Shown here piece by piece: positions 61,871-64,000 of a stretch of DNA of 64,000 nt. A program made the position numbers and the translations under genes. Position 1 is the first letter of the stretch; each line of letters starts with the position of its first letter. Under the pieces are notes generated by a model. That model saw only the letters and a list, made by a program, of their open reading frames with translations. It did not search any database and was not told the DNA's origin. Origin of the DNA: Trypanosoma brucei gambiense DAL972 (Eukaryota; Euglenozoa; Kinetoplastea; Trypanosomatida; Trypanosomatidae); assembly GCF_000210295.1 (NCBI RefSeq), contig NC_026741.1:1860001-1924000 (forward strand). The letters run 5' to 3'.

Positions 61871-64000
61871 ATGGAAGCCTTCATCGAAGCGGCAAGGCAG
61901 GCCGTAACGGTAGCCGCAGTAGACTTCGGTCCCGTCCAACAGCTCGCTGAAGACGCAGCCAAGGGCGTTGCTGATGGTGAAGCACTAAGAGAAACCATCA
62001 CAACATTAGTCGACACGTACAGCGCAGCCGATAGCTCACAGGTGGTGCTGCAGTGCTCTCTGATGAAAGCTATCGGGAGTATTCTATGTGCCACAGCATC
62101 AAACGTTGGGGGCGGTAATTGCCAACTTGCGGTGGATGATTATATTCTTCTTGCGCTCTTTTTTAACGAGATATCAACGGTAGGTGACGTTCAGTTGTTT
62201 TCGCTTCTGACAGAAGCCGTGACAGCTCTCTTCCGGCAGACGGCTGCAGTGGCTTTTAAATCAGCTCTGCCGCCAAGCAGTAATGAGACCGAAGATTGCT
62301 CATCCATCACATCGCTACGTGGGGAATTGCAGTCCCTCCGGTTCGTTATGGCGAAGCGGCTCGTTGGTCCTTCTAACGCTTCCGAATTCGTAAGTAAACA
62401 ACATCAACGCCATGACACCGCCATGCAGCTGAAGGTGATAGATTGTCTGCGTGTCTTGCTTCTCTCGCTTCTGGAAGTATCCAATAGTGAGGACGCGACA
62501 TTAGCAGCGGTTAAGGAAATGCAGAAAGACGGAACAGGCAATGAAGCTGCCCTGCAGGCGGCGCGCCAGGTCGTTGAAGGGTTGCTTTTGCCCCTTTCCA
62601 CTGCAGTGGACGCCCTCCGTCCTCATGTGACCAATAACAGCAGTGGTAAGGGAAGGTTGTTGGTTACACCGCAACCAAATGGTGCACATGGCACGGCCGT
62701 TTCGCCACTAGTGCTGGTAAGCACTTTTCGTGTGGTAGAGGAGCTACTGTGGCATTGTGCTGGACGCGCAACCGATGACTCGATTGTTGTCGTTGGGCGT
62801 TTCGCAGCGAACCGCTTGCTGACGGCCGTACAGCAATATTTAGTGCTCCAACAACAAAAATCTGTAGAGTCCACAGGAACCGAATCACAGGAAAAACCGG
62901 CGGCAGCGTTTGATGTGCTTCGCGCTGCTGGACCTCAGCGGGCTATTCGCCGGCTGCTTTCAGTGGTCCACCGGCAACTGCCTGTGTTCCCCTCGATTGA
63001 AAGTGCGGTGACAGCGGCCATTGGTGTCTTTGGTGGGCAATTGGATGTTGACGACCCACTCAAACTTACGAATTTGCAACAAGACGGAGTCGGTGCTGAG
63101 AATGGTTGTAATAATGCAACTGACGTTAGCGGCGATAACCGCATTTGTGCTGCTAAATGGGAAGAGGCACCGTCCTCGTCAGCAACCTCGAGGCTGCGTG
63201 AGTGTGAGCAGATATTACCTGCGCCCAGCAGTGATGCAGTAGTTAATGAAGGCGCAGCGGCTGACTTTGATGACCCAACGCTTATGGAAGATGGTGCCGA
63301 TGGAGGGCCACGGGAGACGCTCCTTAAGAGTACTGTCGGGCCCCTCCCGGCGAACGCTCTCGTAGAGATGGTGTTCTTGAGTATCTCACGCCTTGACATT
63401 ATGAATGAGCAGGGAATTCAGTTGCTGCACATGCAGGGACTTCAACAGCAACAGTATGAAGCAGTACGACGAGCACAAAGGGCAGAACTACAGCGACTTC
63501 GTCGTATTGAACAGCAGGGTGTGGAAAATATTCCCGTCGGCAGGTTGTTGGAGCACTTGAAGGAAAGCACGGCAATGTACGCGGCTGGTGCACAACTGCT
63601 CAGCAATGAGTCCGGTCTTGCCACGATGCAGCGCGCCGCTCTTTTCTCGTTACTTGACGCATACGATCTGTTGGTGGATGCGCAAGAGGGTCGTGTGCGA
63701 GAGGCCCAAGCACTCATTGCCCGTACAATCGCTCAGATGCCCTCGTCGATGATGGATTCTGCGTTAGATGCCGTCTGCGCCCGCTTGAAAAAAGAACTGG
63801 CTGCGGCGAGTAGTTTTCAGAAGACGAGAGGAGGGAGCCCAGTAGCGAAGGTTCCACCACTTACATCGGCGTACCAGCTGGCCCTTCAGGTACTCTTCAT
63901 GCTATACTCAGCACAGGCACCGGTGCATGAACATGACGGCAAGGCGCTGATGTTTGCGGTTTCCCCCTCTTCTGCCTTTGCTAACATGGGGGGTGAGATG
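61871..64000 (+). CDS. HEAT-type helical protein, possibly symplekin, truncated at the window end
   Basis: An open frame starts at ATG 61871 (MEAFIEAARQAVTVAAVDFG) and is still open at the last base, giving about 710 residues. It is helical, with Leu/Ala/Val-rich repeats such as VIDCLRVLLLSLLEVSNSED, RAIRRLLSVVHRQLPVFPSI and NALVEMVFLSISRLDIMNEQ. An acidic and Ser-rich linker (near residues 410-480) separates two helical regions. The layout, an N-terminal HEAT region followed by an acidic linker and more helices, fits symplekin/Pta1, the scaffold of the cleavage and polyadenylation complex. In trypanosomes that complex is tied to trans-splicing of the downstream gene. I also recall symplekin lying near the second RPB1 locus in T. 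brucei. Both are weak grounds, so treat the name as tentative. There is no stop in this window. Confidence 0.5.
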   Translation, partial: MEAFIEAARQAVTVAAVDFGPVQQLAEDAAKGVADGEALRETITTLVDTYSAADSSQVVLQCSLMKAIGSILCATASNVGGGNCQLAVDDYILLALFFNEISTVGDVQLFSLLTEAVTALFRQTAAVAFKSALPPSSNETEDCSSITSLRGELQSLRFVMAKRLVGPSNASEFVSKQHQRHDTAMQLKVIDCLRVLLLSLLEVSNSEDATLAAVKEMQKDGTGNEAALQAARQVVEGLLLPLSTAVDALRPHVTNNSSGKGRLLVTPQPNGAHGTAVSPLVLVSTFRVVEELLWHCAGRATDDSIVVVGRFAANRLLTAVQQYLVLQQQKSVESTGTESQEKPAAAFDVLRAAGPQRAIRRLLSVVHRQLPVFPSIESAVTAAIGVFGGQLDVDDPLKLTNLQQDGVGAENGCNNATDVSGDNRICAAKWEEAPSSSATSRLRECEQILPAPSSDAVVNEGAAADFDDPTLMEDGADGGPRETLLKSTVGPLPANALVEMVFLSISRLDIMNEQGIQLLHMQGLQQQQYEAVRRAQRAELQRLRRIEQQGVENIPVGRLLEHLKESTAMYAAGAQLLSNESGLATMQRAALFSLLDAYDLLVDAQEGRVREAQALIARTIAQMPSSMMDSALDAVCARLKKELAAASSFQKTRGGSPVAKVPPLTSAYQLALQVLFMLYSAQAPVHEHDGKALMFAVSPSSAFANMGGEM

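Overview
The window reads as nuclear DNA of an African trypanosome, most like the Trypanosoma brucei group. All genes are intronless and lie in same-strand runs. Most are preceded by a pyrimidine-rich tract and an AG, as expected for spliced-leader trans-splicing. The gene content is kinetoplastid: a GPI-anchored trans-sialidase, an alpha-kinase, a Maf1 homologue and RPB1. No bacterial signals, tRNA, rRNA, CRISPR array or complete transposon were recognised by eye.

Layout. (1) 1-15.7 kb, all plus strand: an HMG-box-like basic protein, Maf1, a 73-residue ORF, a 963-residue protein with 24 copies of an 8-residue charged repeat, Erv46/ERGIC3, a p24/emp24 cargo receptor and an RCC1-like propeller. 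(2) 15.7-28.6 kb: a gene-poor island holding one minus-strand trans-sialidase, with about 6.6 kb of gene-free DNA on the convergent side and about 4.1 kb on the divergent side. It has the geometry of a termination region followed by a start region. (3) 28.6-64 kb, all plus strand again: a helical-repeat protein probably mitochondrial, a disordered protein, a dihydrolipoamide-dehydrogenase-like protein lacking its redox cysteines, a PP1-type phosphatase, the N-terminal half of RPB1, a 100-N gap, the C-terminal part of a tandem TerD-domain protein ending in a CaaX box, a complex III hinge protein, a 2Fe-2S ferredoxin, an alpha-kinase, a CDF zinc transporter, a Mak11/PAK1IP1-like WD40 protein, a Q/N-rich protein, and the start of a HEAT-type protein that may be symplekin, which runs off the window.

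The gene order resembles what I recall of T. brucei chromosome 8 around the second RPB1 gene. Chromosomes 4 and 8 of that species are reported to be partial duplicons, so the paralogous chromosome 4 block is an alternative. This placement is memory, not a search.

Neighbouring genes are not an operon in function. They share polycistronic transcription, and expression is set afterwards by trans-splicing and 3' UTRs. A few local themes exist: Erv46 and p24 are both early-secretory-pathway cargo factors, and the complex III hinge protein and the ferredoxin are both mitochondrial redox-related proteins. The main cautions are the artificial in-frame RPB1-TerD fusion across the N gap and the repeat array in the 963-residue protein, which opens false reading frames on both strands.
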